Assembly: GCA_017304475.1 (NCBI GenBank)
Contig: JAFKKV010000038.1
Span: 1 to 64,000 of the forward strand
Length of the DNA: 64,000 nucleotides
Origin: Hyphomicrobiales bacterium
Lineage (GTDB): Bacteria; Pseudomonadota; Alphaproteobacteria; Rhizobiales; Phreatobacteraceae
Direction: 5' to 3'
The notes beneath the pieces are model-generated. The model was not told the origin of the DNA. It worked only from the letters and a program-made list of their open reading frames with translations, and did not search any database. The position numbers were made by a program, and so were the translations under genes. How positions within the stretch are numbered: the stretch's first letter is position 1; every line of letters begins with the position of its first letter. Shown in pieces: positions 18,543 through 27,091 of the stretch.

Positions 18543-18923
18543 ATGCAACGACGCGCCATCAGTGCCGCGGAGGCCCCGCGCGCCATCGGTTATGCCCGGG
18601 CCGTGGAGGTCACGGCGGCGACCCGGACGCTCTATGTCAGCGGCCAGATTCCGGTCGACGCGAAGGGGCAGTGCCCCGGGGATTTCGACGGCCAGTGCCG
18701 GCTTGCCTGGCGCAATGTGCTGGCCCAGCTCGCCGCCGCCGACATGAGCCTGACCAATCTCGTCAAGGTGACAATCTATCTCGCCGATCGCCGCTTCGGG
18801 CTGGAGAACCGGGCGATCCGCCAGGAGATCATGGGCGATCATCTGATCGCCTCGACGGTGATCATCGCCGGGATTTTCGACGAGGCCTGGCTGATCGAGA
18901 TCGAGGCGGTGGCGATGGCTTAG
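18543..18923 (+). CDS. Rid/YjgF family protein, copy 2
   Basis: 126 residues from the ATG at 18543; the upstream open frame is non-coding. About three quarters identical by eye to the gene just upstream, including MQRR at the start, EVTAATRTLYVSGQIPVDAK, and GIFDEAWLIEIEAVAMA. The catalytic-Arg position is Ser (IASTVI). This is a local duplication that has since diverged, mostly in the loops near residues 5-16, 46-52 and 98-105. Paralogues with changed active-site loops may handle related substrates or form mixed trimers. Probably transcribed with the upstream UxaA gene. Confidence 0.85.
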   Translation: MQRRAISAAEAPRAIGYARAVEVTAATRTLYVSGQIPVDAKGQCPGDFDGQCRLAWRNVLAQLAAADMSLTNLVKVTIYLADRRFGLENRAIRQEIMGDHLIASTVIIAGIFDEAWLIEIEAVAMA

Positions 18924-18977
18924 AGGGGGAATTGCATTGCGGTCCGATGGGCAAAGCGCTCGATGCGCTGCCCGCAC

Positions 18978-19832
18978 TTACCCGAGCCGCGCGTCAACCC
19001 CATCCCAGAACAGCCGCCCGGTCGAGGCCCGGAAGAAGCCGAAATGGCCGATCTTGCCTCCAGGAACGGTCCCGGCCGCGATGAATTCGGTGGTCGCCAG
19101 CCCGGCGGGAAAGCCCTTGGCCAGCCCCTCGATGGCAGCCTTTGGTCCGAAGGGATCATCGTCGAAACCGAGGAGATGGATCGGCGCCTTGACGCCAGCG
19201 AAGCGCCCGGCGGCGTCGACCGCGGGATCGCCGAAGAAATAGCCCGGGGTCAGGCACCAGCGCGTCCATTGCCGGAACACGTCGCCGGGCATGTTTTCGC
19301 CCATGCCGAACCAGCCGGCCGGAAAGTGGCCGGCGAGCGGGATCAGCGCCGGCGCGGCATAGCGGGACAAGAACCGGATGCGGCGTGCGACGGCGGGGGC
19401 GAACAGTCGCATGTCGCCGATCTGCGCGGCGATGCCGACCGCATGGGTGACGCGGGGATGGGGCGCGAGGCCGAAGGCCTGGCCGCCGAAACTATGCCCG
19501 ACAAGGCCGAGCGGCCGGTCGGGCCAGGTCGCCGCGGCATGGTCGGCGACCGCGCGTGCGTCGAGATCGGCCCAGTCGAGCATGCTGGCGCGAAAGCCGC
19601 GCAAGGTCGCCGGCCGCGATCCGCCGATGCCGCGATAGTCGAAGGTGACCACGCGCCGGCCGAGACCGGCAAGATGATGGGCGAAGGCGGCGTAGAAGCC
19701 CTGGGGGACGGCGGTCGCGGCCTGGACGATGACGGTCGAGCGCGCCGCACCGGCGGGTTCGAAGACGGTCGCCGCCAGCCGCAGACCATCGCGCGCCGCG
19801 ATCGTGACGGTCTCGACCATTGCCTTCGCCAT
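18978..19832 (-). CDS. alpha/beta hydrolase (COG4757-like)
   Basis: 284 residues read leftward from the ATG at 19832 (MAKAMVETVTIAARDG); the frame upstream is shadow. Alpha/beta hydrolase fold: VIVQAATAVPQGFYAAFA oxyanion region, VVTFDYRGIGGSRP, nucleophile Ser in GLVGHSFGGQAFG, acid in LLGFDDDPFGP, and His in GKIGHFGFFR. Resembles the COG4757 group of predicted hydrolases; no signal peptide, so cytoplasmic. It is convergent with the second Rid gene and divergent from the TRAP operon (234 bp between starts). Substrate not predictable. Confidence 0.82.
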   Translation of the reverse strand: MAKAMVETVTIAARDGLRLAATVFEPAGAARSTVIVQAATAVPQGFYAAFAHHLAGLGRRVVTFDYRGIGGSRPATLRGFRASMLDWADLDARAVADHAAATWPDRPLGLVGHSFGGQAFGLAPHPRVTHAVGIAAQIGDMRLFAPAVARRIRFLSRYAAPALIPLAGHFPAGWFGMGENMPGDVFRQWTRWCLTPGYFFGDPAVDAAGRFAGVKAPIHLLGFDDDPFGPKAAIEGLAKGFPAGLATTEFIAAGTVPGGKIGHFGFFRASTGRLFWDGVDARLG

Positions 19833-20066
19833 GCCATTGCCCTGTGCTTGCGTGTAACAGCACGATGCTAGGCGGCCAGTTTCGCACTGTCCACCGGACC
19901 CGGGCCTCGGCGCGGCATGAAAAATGGTCGCAACTCCAACCAAATGCCCTTGTCGCCAAGGGCCGAACATCTTTATCGTCGGCGCGCTAGAAAAAAGGCG
20001 CGGTGCAAGCGCTTCCGGCCCGCCAGGAGCCGGTGAACGAGGACGATCTGGGGAGGATACAAGCGA

Positions 20067-21119
20067 ATGACTCCGTCTCGCCGCCACCTGCTGGCTTTCG
20101 CCGGCAGCGCCGTCGCAATGCCGGCCGTGATGCGCACCGCCTGGGGCCAGGCCCCGCAGGTGACGCTGCGTATGCACCATTTCCTGCCGCCGGCCTCCAA
20201 TGCCCATCAGCGCTTCCTGGTGCCGTGGTCACGCAAGGTGGAGGCCGAATCGGGCGGCCGCATCAAGATCGACATCTTTCCGGCGATGCAGCTCGGCGGC
20301 GCGCCGCCGCAGCTCTACGATCAGGCGCGCGACGGTGTCGCCGACATCATCTGGACCCTGCCGGGCAATACGCCCGGGCGGTTCCCGTCGATCGAGGCGA
20401 TCGAGCTGCCGTTCATCGCCGGCAAGCGCGCGGTGACCAATTCGCGCGCGCTCGCCGAACTGGCGCCGACGCATTTCGTCAAGGAATTCTCGGAAGTCCA
20501 GCCGCTGTGCCTGTGGGCGCATGACCATGGGCTGATCCATGCGAGCAAGCCGGTGAAGAGCCAGGCCGATCTCGCCGGCCTGAAGCTGCGCTTCCCGACC
20601 CGCCAGGCCGGCGAGGCCTTGCGGGCGCTGGGCGCCACCGCCATCGGCATGCCGATCCCGCAGGTGCCCGAGGCCCTGTCGCAGAACGTCATCGACGGGG
20701 CGGTGGTGCCCTGGGAGGTCGTGCCGTCGCTGCGCCTGCACGAGCTCATCCGCTACCACACGGAAATTCCAGGATCGCCGACTCTTTATACGGCCTCCTT
20801 CATCCTGGCGATGAACAAGCCGAAATATGAAGGCCTGCCGGCCGACCTGAAAAAGGTCATCGACGCCAATTCCGGCATGCCCGCCGCCGTCATGGCCGGC
20901 GAGATGTGGGACGAGCGCGGCCGCTCCGTCGCCGAGATGGTCAAGGGGCGCCCGCGCAACACCATCACCCTGCTGGCCGAGGACGAAGCGGCCAAATGGC
21001 GTGCCGCGACCAAACCGGTCGAGGAGGCCTGGCTGAAGACGGTGAAGGAGCGCGGCATCGACGGCCAGAAGATCGTCGACGACGTCCGCGCCGCCGTCGC
21101 CAAGCACATGATGGCCTGA
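20067..21119 (+). CDS. TRAP transporter solute-binding subunit DctP
   Basis: 350 residues. The N-terminus MTPSRRHLLAFAGSAVAMPA looks like a twin-arginine signal (SRRHLL), with cleavage probably after ..AWGQA. The mature part is a DctP-family extracytoplasmic receptor: VTLRMHHFLPPASNAHQRFL, GGRIKIDIFPAMQLGG, GVADIIWTLPGNTPGRFP, LKLRFPTRQAGEAL (with the conserved Arg that pairs with a carboxylate ligand), and VIDGAVVPWEV. So the ligand is probably a carboxylic acid. First gene of dctP-dctQ-dctM; dctQ starts 5 bp after. Confidence 0.92.
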   Translation: MTPSRRHLLAFAGSAVAMPAVMRTAWGQAPQVTLRMHHFLPPASNAHQRFLVPWSRKVEAESGGRIKIDIFPAMQLGGAPPQLYDQARDGVADIIWTLPGNTPGRFPSIEAIELPFIAGKRAVTNSRALAELAPTHFVKEFSEVQPLCLWAHDHGLIHASKPVKSQADLAGLKLRFPTRQAGEALRALGATAIGMPIPQVPEALSQNVIDGAVVPWEVVPSLRLHELIRYHTEIPGSPTLYTASFILAMNKPKYEGLPADLKKVIDANSGMPAAVMAGEMWDERGRSVAEMVKGRPRNTITLLAEDEAAKWRAATKPVEEAWLKTVKERGIDGQKIVDDVRAAVAKHMMA

Positions 21120-21124
21120 ACCCG

Positions 21125-21634
21125 ATGGCAGCGGAACCGGAAGGCGAGCGGGGCGAGCCGCCCCGCGACGCGATCGGCCGCGCCGCGCGCGCACTCGCTG
21201 TCTTCGGCGGCTGCGTCATGCTGGCGGCGGCCGCCATGGTCACCCTTTCGGTGCTGTCCCGCTGGCTGTTCAAGACCGGCATCAACGGCGATTTCGAGAT
21301 GGTTCAGATCGCGACGGCGGTCGGGGTCTTTGCCTTCCTGCCGCTCTGCCAATGGGGACGCGGCAATGTCTTCGTCGACACCTTCACCTTGAAGGCGCCG
21401 GCCTGGTTCAACCGTGGCCTCGATACGCTCTGGGACCTGACCTATGCCGGTTTCGCGCTGCTGATCGCCTGGCGGCTCGGCCTCGGCGCCTATGACGCGA
21501 TCGCCTCGCGCACCAGCTCGATGGTGCTTGCGATCCCGATCGGCTGGGCCATCGCAGCGACGGCCGTGATGGCCGCCTTCCTGTTCATCGTGACGCTGGC
21601 GACGGCGGCGCGGCTGCGCCGAGGTGACTCATGA
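21125..21634 (+). CDS. TRAP transporter small membrane subunit DctQ
   Basis: 169 residues from the ATG at 21125. Four hydrophobic helices (ALAVFGGCVMLAAAAMVTLS; EMVQIATAVGVFAFLPL; TYAGFALLIAWRL; IGWAIAATAVMAAFLFIVTL) with the family pattern SRWLFKTGINGDFEMVQ and the W-G-R-N-V segment. The small subunit couples the receptor to DctM. Stop overlaps the dctM ATG (ATGA). Confidence 0.92.
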   Translation: MAAEPEGERGEPPRDAIGRAARALAVFGGCVMLAAAAMVTLSVLSRWLFKTGINGDFEMVQIATAVGVFAFLPLCQWGRGNVFVDTFTLKAPAWFNRGLDTLWDLTYAGFALLIAWRLGLGAYDAIASRTSSMVLAIPIGWAIAATAVMAAFLFIVTLATAARLRRGDS

Positions 21635-22950
21635 GCGGCGCCGCCGTTGCGATAACCGGCTTTGCCGGAATGCTGGTCCTGCTCGGCCTGCGCATGCCCA
21701 TCGGGCTTGCCATGCTGACCGTCGGATCGTTCGGCTATATCCACTTCACCAGCCTGGCGATCTTCCTCAACTATATGAAGACGACGCCCTATCACCTGTT
21801 CGCCAATTACACGCTGTCGGTCATCCCGCTGTTCGTGCTGATGGGGGCATTGGCGGAGAAGTCGGGCCTGTCGACCGCCTTGTTTCGCGCGGCCGCGGCC
21901 TTTCTTGGCCATTTGCGCGGCGGCCTCGGCATGGCGCTGATCGGCGCCTGCACCGGCTTCGGAGCGATCTGCGGTTCGTCGGTGGCGACCACGGCGACCT
22001 TCGGCCGGGCGACGCTGCCGGAATTCCGTCGCTACAACTACGATCCGGGTTTCGCCACCGGCATGATCGCCGTCGGCGGCACGCTCGGCATCCTCATCCC
22101 GCCCTCGGTCATCCTGGTCGTCTATGCGATCACCACCGAGCAGAACATCGCCAAGCTGTTCATGGCGGCGCTGATCCCGGGCCTGCTCGCCGCCCTGTTC
22201 TACTGCATCGTCATCGCCATCATGGTGCGGCTGCGCCCGGAGGCCGGGCCGGCGCTGGAGCGGGTCGGCTGGGCGGATCGCCTGAAGGTGGTGGTCGGCG
22301 TCTGGCCGGTCATGCTGATCGCCGTCACCGTGGTCGGCGGCATCTATGGCGGCATCTTCACGCCGACCGAGGGGGCGTCGGTCGGCTGCATCGCCATGCT
22401 GGCGGTCGGCCTGCTGCAGCGGACGCTTGGGTGGCGGGAGATCAAGCTCTCGGTCATCCAGACCGCCGAGACCTCGGCGATGATCTTCATGATCCTGCTC
22501 GGCGCCGAGGTGTTCAACGCCTTTCTCGCCCTGTCGCAATTGCCCGAGCTCGCCGCCCAGGTGGTCACCCAGTCGGGCCTGCCGCCCTATGGCATCATCG
22601 TCGCCTTGCTGGTCTTCTACATCATCCTCGGCGGGGTGATGGACGAGCTCGCCATGATCCTCCTGACCTTGCCGATCTTCTTCCCGATCGTCGTGGCGCT
22701 TGATCTCGGCATGCCCTCGGACGATGTCGCCATCTGGTTCGGTATCCTGGTGCTGATGGTGGTGGGCATCGGGCTGACCGCCCCGCCGATCGGCCTGAAC
22801 GTCTTCGTCATCTCGGCGATCGCCAAGGACGTCCCGATCGTCTCGACCTATCGCGGTGTCTTGCCTTTCGTGGCAGCCGACGTGATGCGGCTCGGCCTGG
22901 TGGTGGCCTTTCCGGCCCTGGCGCTCTGGCTGGTCAACTGGCTGACATGA
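21631..22950 (+). CDS. TRAP transporter large permease subunit DctM
   Basis: 439 residues, about twelve membrane helices. Motifs: MPIGLAMLTVGSFGYI, FANYTLSVIPLFVLMG, ICGSSVATTATFGRATLPEF, GMIAVGGTLGILIPPSVILV, GGIYGGIFTPTEGASVG, and GIGLTAPPIGLNVFVI, all diagnostic of the DctM family. Uses the sodium or proton gradient to import the DctP-bound solute. Completes a canonical TRAP operon. Confidence 0.94.
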   Translation: MSGAAVAITGFAGMLVLLGLRMPIGLAMLTVGSFGYIHFTSLAIFLNYMKTTPYHLFANYTLSVIPLFVLMGALAEKSGLSTALFRAAAAFLGHLRGGLGMALIGACTGFGAICGSSVATTATFGRATLPEFRRYNYDPGFATGMIAVGGTLGILIPPSVILVVYAITTEQNIAKLFMAALIPGLLAALFYCIVIAIMVRLRPEAGPALERVGWADRLKVVVGVWPVMLIAVTVVGGIYGGIFTPTEGASVGCIAMLAVGLLQRTLGWREIKLSVIQTAETSAMIFMILLGAEVFNAFLALSQLPELAAQVVTQSGLPPYGIIVALLVFYIILGGVMDELAMILLTLPIFFPIVVALDLGMPSDDVAIWFGILVLMVVGIGLTAPPIGLNVFVISAIAKDVPIVSTYRGVLPFVAADVMRLGLVVAFPALALWLVNWLT

Positions 22951-22968
22951 AATTCAGCGCTCTATAGT
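22942..22968 (+). promoter_or_regulatory. candidate promoter for the 23012 gene
   Basis: CTGACA at 22942-22947 overlaps the dctM stop codon; TATAGT at 22963-22968, 15-bp spacer. Gives a short leader before the ATG at 23012. By-eye match. Confidence 0.4.
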
Positions 22969-23011
22969 TTTCCGATCTTGCCGGCCTTGGACGGGCAATC
23001 GATGGTGAGGC

Positions 23012-23857
23012 ATGAAGTTTCATCTGGCGCATCTGATCCCCGACCCGCGCATGCATGGCCTCAACGGCTACAAGGAGGTCATCGATACCGTCGCATGGGG
23101 CCTCGGCGAGCTCGGCCACGAGGTGACCTATGCGGTCAATGATTTCGCCAAGGGCACCACCAATATCGTGTTCGGCGCGCAGGTGGCCGCCATCGAGACG
23201 CTCGAGCGTCTCCGGCCCGATACGATCATCTATAATTTCGAGCAATTGCGCGGCTATTCCAGCAGCGAGATCAAGCCGAACCTGCATTTCTGCGCGAGCC
23301 GGTTCAAGGTGTGGGACTACAGCCCGTTCAACGCCGATGCCTGGCGGATGATCGGCAGCAAACACGAGGTCAGGATCGTGCCGGTGGGCTTCGCGCCGGT
23401 GCTGCAGCGCATCGACAAGGCCAGGGACCAGGACATCGAGGTCCTCATCTACGGCCTGACCAGCCATACCCGGCTGGGCGCCTTTCACGCTCTCTCGCAG
23501 GCGGGCATTTCGACCGTCTTCGTCAGCGGTCTCTACGGCGAGGCGCGCGACGCCCTGATCGCCCGGTCGAAACTCGTCCTCAACATCACCCTCTACGAGC
23601 GTCCCAAGATCTTCGAGATCGTCCGGGTGTCCTACCTGCTGGCGAACCGCAAGGCCGTCATCTGCCAGAAGAATCCCGCGATCGCCGTCGAGGACGACAT
23701 GGCGGCGGCGGTCTGTTTCAGCCCGGATGCCGAGATCGTCGAGCGGTGCCTGGCGCTGCTCGGCAACAATCGCGAGCGCCGGCTGCAGGAAGAGGCGGGT
23801 TATGCCGCGATCCGCCGGCGCGACATCAAGGCCATTCTGACCGAGGCGCTTGCCTGA
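23012..23857 (+). CDS. putative glycosyltransferase-like protein
   Basis: 281 residues. I do not recognise an exact family. The pattern is that of a GT-B type protein: MKFHLAHLIPDPRMHGLNGY at the start, TIIYNFEQLRGYSSSEI, FKVWDYSPFNADAWRMIG, VRIVPVGFAPVLQRIDKA, then DIEVLIYGLTSHTRLGAFHA (start of the second Rossmann half), and KLVLNITLYERPKIFEIVRVSYLLANRKAVI, similar to the donor-binding end of CgeB-like glycosyltransferases. No membrane segment or signal. It appears to be a single-gene unit with its own promoter, followed by a convergent gene. Function is tentative. Confidence 0.55.
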   Translation: MKFHLAHLIPDPRMHGLNGYKEVIDTVAWGLGELGHEVTYAVNDFAKGTTNIVFGAQVAAIETLERLRPDTIIYNFEQLRGYSSSEIKPNLHFCASRFKVWDYSPFNADAWRMIGSKHEVRIVPVGFAPVLQRIDKARDQDIEVLIYGLTSHTRLGAFHALSQAGISTVFVSGLYGEARDALIARSKLVLNITLYERPKIFEIVRVSYLLANRKAVICQKNPAIAVEDDMAAAVCFSPDAEIVERCLALLGNNRERRLQEEAGYAAIRRRDIKAILTEALA

Positions 23858-23888
23858 GCCCTTGCCGGCAAGCGGCGCTGGAAACCGC

Positions 23889-24251
23889 TCAGCGGCGCGT
23901 CAGCCGCCGGGCATTGGCCTTGACGGTGCGCGCGGCCGGTTCGGCGGCGGCGACCCCGATCGCCATCAGGCCGTGAGCGACATCGTCGGGCGACACCTGG
24001 CCCAAGGCCGAGCGCATCATGAAGCGGCCGGTCTCAATGGCCGCCTCGAACGAGCCTTCGGTGGCCGCCGCGAGCTTTTCGGAGACCATGCGCAAGGCCT
24101 CGCGCTGGCCGGCGGCATCGAACCCGGAGGGCGTGGCCATCAGCGCCATGCGATGGGCAATGGTGACGCTGGCGGCAATCGCCGTGGAAGCGGAAAGGGT
24201 GGCGGCGCTGAGTGCGCTGTCGGTGAAGCGGGGCAGGTACCAGAACAACAA
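23889..24251 (-). CDS. phasin-like small protein
   Basis: About 120 residues if translation starts at the TTG at 24251 (or 24248), preceded on the leftward strand by GAGGG 6 bp upstream; no good ATG fits, so the start is uncertain. The sequence is rich in Ala and helix-forming residues (TLSASTAIAASVTIAHRMAL, EALRMVSEKLAAATEGSFEAAIETGRFM) and ends in a basic tail (KANARRLTRR). This resembles granule-associated phasin proteins of PHA-storing alphaproteobacteria. It diverges from the thioesterase gene 85 bp away and could share its control region. Confidence 0.6.
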   Translation of the reverse strand: MLFWYLPRFTDSALSAATLSASTAIAASVTIAHRMALMATPSGFDAAGQREALRMVSEKLAAATEGSFEAAIETGRFMMRSALGQVSPDDVAHGLMAIGVAAAEPAARTVKANARRLTRR

Positions 24252-24336
24252 TGAGAGCCCTCGTTCGTCCGGACAGGTTGTCGGACGGGAATCAAGTTTG
24301 CGAACATCCCAACCGATTGCAAGGAAGGAACGTCGC

Positions 24337-24801
24337 ATGGCTGCCGATCATCCCCGGTTTACCCCCAAGGATCCGGATTTCGAAGCACGGGGCCGGAGCG
24401 GCTTCACTCGCCAGCCGCTGATGGCCACGCTCGGCGCCGAGATCGCGCTGGTCGAAGCCGGCTATGTCGAGATCGTCATGCCCTTCGCGCCGCATATCCT
24501 GCAGCAGCACGGTTTCGTCCATGCCGGCGCCATCTCGGCCATTGTCGATACGGCCTGCGGTTTCGCCGCCATGACCCTGATGCCGAAGGGGGCCGGCGTG
24601 CTGACCACCGAGTTCAAGATCAACCTGATGTCGCCGGCCAAGGGCGAACGCTTCATTGCCACGGGGCGGGTGGTGCGTCCCGGCAACACGCTGATGGTGA
24701 CACTCGGCGAGTGCTTCATCGACGCGGGCGGCACGCGCAAGCTGATCGCCATGATGACCGCCAGCATGATGGTGATGAACACGCCCGGTATCGTCGATTG
24801 A
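24337..24801 (+). CDS. PaaI-family hotdog thioesterase
   Basis: 154 residues from the ATG at 24337, with AAGGAAGGA just upstream. Hotdog fold of the PaaI/YdiI type: HGFVHAGAISAIVDTACGFA carries the usual His...Asp of the HxGxxxxxxD motif, followed by VLTTEFKINLMSPAKGERFI and VTLGECFIDAGGTRKLIAMM. Such enzymes hydrolyse acyl- or aryl-CoA thioesters in the cytoplasm. A crotonase gene begins 10 bp downstream, so the two probably form an acyl-CoA-related operon. Confidence 0.88.
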   Translation: MAADHPRFTPKDPDFEARGRSGFTRQPLMATLGAEIALVEAGYVEIVMPFAPHILQQHGFVHAGAISAIVDTACGFAAMTLMPKGAGVLTTEFKINLMSPAKGERFIATGRVVRPGNTLMVTLGECFIDAGGTRKLIAMMTASMMVMNTPGIVD

Positions 24802-24811
24802 GGAGAAAGCC

Positions 24812-25615
24812 ATGTCGGATCTGATCGTCGAGCGCGCCGGCCCGGTCACCACCTTCATCCGCACGCGTTCGGCCGCGCGCAACGCGATGAACCCTCAGGG
24901 AGCGGCGGCCCTTTGCGAGGCGCTCATCGCCTTCGACGCGGACCCGGACGCCAGTGTCGGTGTGCTGTGGGGCGCGGGTGGTGCGTTCTGCGCCGGTTTC
25001 GACCTGAAACACGCGGCCAGCGCCGGAGACGGCCCGGCCTTCGGCGGGCCGCTCGACATCCCCGACGGCGACGGCGACTGGCCGCGCGGGCCGATGGGTC
25101 CGACCCGGCTGATGCTGTCCAAGCCGGTGATCGCCGCGGTCGCCGGGCCGGCGGTCGCCGGCGGCATGGAGATCGCGCTCTGGTGCGATCTGCGGGTGAT
25201 GGAGGAGGACGCCTATATGGGCGTCTATTGCAGGCGCTGGGGCGTGCCGCTGATCGACGGCGGCACGGTGCGCCTGCCGCGCATCGTCGGCCAGGGCAGG
25301 GCGCTCGACCTGATCCTCACCGGCCGCAAGGTCGAGGCGGAGGAGGCCCTGCGCATCGGGCTCGCCGACCGGGTGGTGCCCAAGGGCACGTCGCGCGAAG
25401 CGGCGGAAGCGCTGGCCCGCGAGATCGCCCGGTTCCCGCAAGGCTGCCTGCGCGCCGATCGCGCATCGGCCTATGCCCAATGGGACCTGCCGATCCAGGC
25501 GGCGCTGCGCAACGAATGGCGCGGCTCGGCACCGATGGTCGAGGCCGAAGGCGTCGCCGGCGCCGGCCGTTTCGCCGCCGGCAAGGGCCGCGGCGGCGAT
25601 TTCGGGAGTATTTGA
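24812..25615 (+). CDS. crotonase/enoyl-CoA hydratase family protein
   Basis: 267 residues. Crotonase fold: oxyanion-hole segments GAGGAFCAGFDLKH and VAGPAVAGGMEIALWCDLRV, then GVYCRRWGVPLIDGGTVRLP and ILTGRKVEAEEALRIGLADR. The place of the first catalytic Glu of true enoyl-CoA hydratases reads YCRRWGVP, and the second Glu position falls in LIDGG, so the active site is not the standard hydratase one. It may be another crotonase activity (isomerase, hydrolase). Coupled with the upstream thioesterase. Confidence 0.85.
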   Translation: MSDLIVERAGPVTTFIRTRSAARNAMNPQGAAALCEALIAFDADPDASVGVLWGAGGAFCAGFDLKHAASAGDGPAFGGPLDIPDGDGDWPRGPMGPTRLMLSKPVIAAVAGPAVAGGMEIALWCDLRVMEEDAYMGVYCRRWGVPLIDGGTVRLPRIVGQGRALDLILTGRKVEAEEALRIGLADRVVPKGTSREAAEALAREIARFPQGCLRADRASAYAQWDLPIQAALRNEWRGSAPMVEAEGVAGAGRFAAGKGRGGDFGSI

Positions 25616-25651
25616 GGGGAGTGGTGAATGCCGCCGCCCGCGCCGCGCTTC

Positions 25652-25820
25652 AACCCTCTCCCGCGCCTTCGCGGGAGAGGGTGGCGGCGGAGCCGCCGGG
25701 TGAGGGTGGCTGCGCCGGTGCTCTGAGTGCATTTCCGCTTTGAATTGATGGGCCGGCGCCCTGCAAACCCTCACCCGGCGCCTGACGGCGCCACCCTCTC
25801 CCGCAAGCGGGAGAGGGTTT
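25652..25820. repeat. Palindromic intergenic repeat, family B copy 1
   Basis: Complex inverted repeat: AACCCTCTCCCGC..GCGGGAGAGGGTGG on the left, CCGGGTGAGGGTGG, then CCCTCACCCGGCGCC..GGCGCCACCCTCTCC and GAGAGGGTT on the right. Each half is itself a hairpin. It fills the 248-bp gap between the crotonase and Ldh genes, whose transcripts converge here, so it could also act as a terminator. Confidence 0.85.
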
Positions 25821-25863
25821 GCGCGCGCTGCGGTTTTCGCTTCATCCCCATTCGCTACTCGCC

Positions 25864-26952
25864 CTACCGCAGCGCCGCGGTCGCCAATGCCTCGGGCACG
25901 CCGACCTTGCGCGCGGTGGCGACGATCGAATCCCAGGTGCCGTCGGACAGTGGCACGCCATCCTGCAGCTTCTTGGCCTTCGAGCGCATTTCGGCCTCGC
26001 CCGGGACCAGCACCTCGCCGCCGGCCTCGACCGGCCGGGCGCTCTTGTAATAGGCGACATATTCGGCGCAGTGGCCGGGGAAAAAGCCTTCGGGATCGAT
26101 CACTTTGGGGTCGATATAGATCGACATCATGCCGTTGCAGAAGCGCTTCCCCGGACCGGTGGTGCCGGCGCCCGTCAGGCCGCCGCCGAGGATCTCGCAC
26201 ATGAAGGCGAGGCCCGAGCCCTTGTGCTCGCCGAAGGCGCGGATGGCGCCGGGGCCGTTCATCGGGTCGCGCGTGCCGGCGCCGGGCGGGTAGGGGCCGT
26301 AGAGCACCGCGGGATCGCCGCTCTTGGCGCCGTCGGGCGAGATCAGCGCGTCCGGCGGCACGGGCTTGCCGCCCATGGAGGCGACCAGCACCTTGCCCTC
26401 GGCGACCAGGGAGGTGGCGAAATCGAGCAGCAGCGGCGCCTGACCCGGGCGCGGCACGCCGACGCAATAGGGCGCGGTGGAAATGCGCCGGTCGACGCCG
26501 CCATAAGGCGCGACCAGGATCGAGCCGACGACATTGACGAAATGGATCGAGACCAGGCCCTCGGCGGCGGCCATCTCGGCGAAATCGCCGATCCGGCCGA
26601 GATGGCCGGCGTGACGCAGCGCGACCGCGGCGAGGCCGTGGGCCTTGGCCTTGTCGATGCCGATCCTGACCGCCTGCGGGCCGACCGTCTGGCCGAAGCC
26701 ATAATGGCCGTCGAGAACCGCGAGCGAGGGCGTGTCGACGATCGCCGAGACCGACTTGCCGGCCTCGACCTTGCCTTCCCCGAGCCAGCCGACATAACGC
26801 TCGACGCGCGCCACGCCGTGGCTGTCATGGCCGGTGAGATTGGCTTCCGTCAGGTAGTGGCCGATGCGGCCGGCCTCGTCGGGCGCGCAGCCCGCGGCTT
26901 CGAAAATTGCGGTCACCAGCGCCACGAGGCGGCCGGCATCGACGATGGCCAT
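25864..26952 (-). CDS. Ldh family oxidoreductase (malate/L-lactate dehydrogenase type)
   Basis: 362 residues leftward from the ATG at 26952, preceded by GGGAGG; the frame further upstream is shadow. Typical Ldh2/YlbC-family features: LTGHDSHGVARVERYVGWL (catalytic His/Arg region), VALRHAGHLGRIGDFAEMAA, LLLDFATSLVAEGKVLVA, GEHKGSGLAFMCEILGGGL, and CNGMMSIYIDPKVIDPEGF. NAD(P)-dependent oxidoreductases of this family act on 2-oxo/2-hydroxy acids such as malate, lactate, ureidoglycolate or sulfolactate; the sequence alone does not decide. Divergent from the hydrolase at 27092. Confidence 0.9.
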   Translation of the reverse strand: MAIVDAGRLVALVTAIFEAAGCAPDEAGRIGHYLTEANLTGHDSHGVARVERYVGWLGEGKVEAGKSVSAIVDTPSLAVLDGHYGFGQTVGPQAVRIGIDKAKAHGLAAVALRHAGHLGRIGDFAEMAAAEGLVSIHFVNVVGSILVAPYGGVDRRISTAPYCVGVPRPGQAPLLLDFATSLVAEGKVLVASMGGKPVPPDALISPDGAKSGDPAVLYGPYPPGAGTRDPMNGPGAIRAFGEHKGSGLAFMCEILGGGLTGAGTTGPGKRFCNGMMSIYIDPKVIDPEGFFPGHCAEYVAYYKSARPVEAGGEVLVPGEAEMRSKAKKLQDGVPLSDGTWDSIVATARKVGVPEALATAALR

Positions 26953-27091
26953 GGAATCCCTCCCGATTTTCCGGTGATCATGCCGGGCTATCGGGCGCGC
27001 GGGAAGCCCTGCCATGGGCAGGAGGGATGCGCGGCGCCGACCCTTTCGGCCCTGCCGGCCGCGGGCTAGGCTCGGTTCCGGAGGAGCCGTC

